Source of the DNA: Collinsella sp.
GTDB lineage: Bacteria > Actinomycetota > Coriobacteriia > Coriobacteriales > Coriobacteriaceae
Direction of reading: 5' to 3'
Length of the DNA: 7,245 nucleotides
Assembly: GCA_022728415.1 (NCBI GenBank)
Contig: JAIJJM010000105.1
Span: 1-7,245 of the forward strand
The notes under the pieces were generated by a model. That model saw only the letters and a program-made list of their open reading frames with translations, ran no database searches and had not been told where the DNA came from. Positions 7,003 to 7,245 of this stretch are shown in pieces (position 1 is the first letter of the stretch; every line of letters starts with the position of its first letter). A program made the position numbers and the translations under genes.

Positions 7003-7245
7003 ATGTCTTTAAAGGTTGGAATCGTCGGTGCGGCTGGATATGCCGGCGCCGAGCTTATTCGCCTCGTCCTCGGTCATCCCGAGTTTGAACTTGCTGCCAT
7101 TACGTCCAACGCCGATGCCGGCCAGCCGTTGTCTGCGGTGTACCCGAGCTTCACCGGCGTAAGCGATCTTGTCTTCACGACGCATGACGCTCCCGAGCTC
7201 AAGAACTGCGACGCGGTCTTTTTGGCCGTGCCGCACACGGCTGCC
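7003..7245 (+). CDS. argC: N-acetyl-gamma-glutamyl-phosphate reductase, N-terminal part
   Basis: The first 81 codons of an open frame that leaves the window. The product catalyses the NADPH-dependent reduction of N-acetylglutamyl phosphate to the semialdehyde, the third step of arginine synthesis, in the cytosol. The N-terminus MSLKVGIVGAAGYAGAELIR holds the dinucleotide-binding G-x-x-G-x-x-G (Gly9, Gly12, Gly15) in the arrangement typical of ArgC, followed by LVLGHPEFEL and, near the end, DAVFLAVPHTAA (70-81), matching the family's 'FLALPHG'-type strand. The catalytic Cys region lies beyond the window. The SD AAGGAG at 6991-6996 is six bases before ATG 7003. As argC commonly leads arginine operons, argJ, argB and argD may follow, but this is not visible. 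Confidence 0.93.
   Translation, partial: MSLKVGIVGAAGYAGAELIRLVLGHPEFELAAITSNADAGQPLSAVYPSFTGVSDLVFTTHDAPELKNCDAVFLAVPHTAA

Overview
This window looks like chromosome from a high-GC gut actinobacterium of the class Coriobacteriia, most likely Collinsella or a close relative. That is an inference from overall GC, codon use, the GroEL and ECF-transporter sequence flavour, and the gene content. No species assignment is possible from the window alone. All recognisable genes lie on the + strand.

Layout: (1) 1-1789 holds the last codons of groES and a complete groEL, an ordinary chaperonin pair. (2) 1790-2382 is a 593-base gene-free stretch. It contains a 145-bp nested inverted repeat with perfect 38-bp outer arms (1816-1960), a smaller hairpin that repeats its tip sequence (2031-2049), an extended -10 promoter (about 2152-2179) and a clear FMN riboswitch (about 2185-2374). 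(3) 2383-5674 is a tightly overlapping three-gene operon for an energy-coupling-factor (ECF) riboflavin transporter: ribU (substrate-binding membrane subunit), a fused double ATPase equivalent to EcfA1-EcfA2, and ecfT. (4) 5705-6737 holds two paralogous small flavin-type split-barrel proteins of the pyridoxamine-phosphate-oxidase-like family. They are separated by a second perfect 38-bp inverted repeat (6218-6301) with an AT-rich core, which looks like a REP/MITE-type element. (5) 6738-7002 holds a probable intrinsic terminator, then an operator-like dyad and promoter. (6) argC starts at 7003 and runs off the window.

How it works together: when FMN is low, the riboswitch should expose the ribU ribosome-binding region, so the riboflavin importer is made. 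EcfA and EcfT follow by translational coupling (4-nt and 1-nt overlaps). The first split-barrel gene sits 30 nt after ecfT and may be co-transcribed, which would join flavin uptake to a probable flavin-binding protein. argC begins a separate, probably arginine-regulated, unit.

The genes belong to known families. The less explained material is non-coding: the two long perfect inverted repeats and the dyad in front of argC. I found no CRISPR array, tRNA, rRNA, transposase gene or clear sign of a new defence or mobile system.
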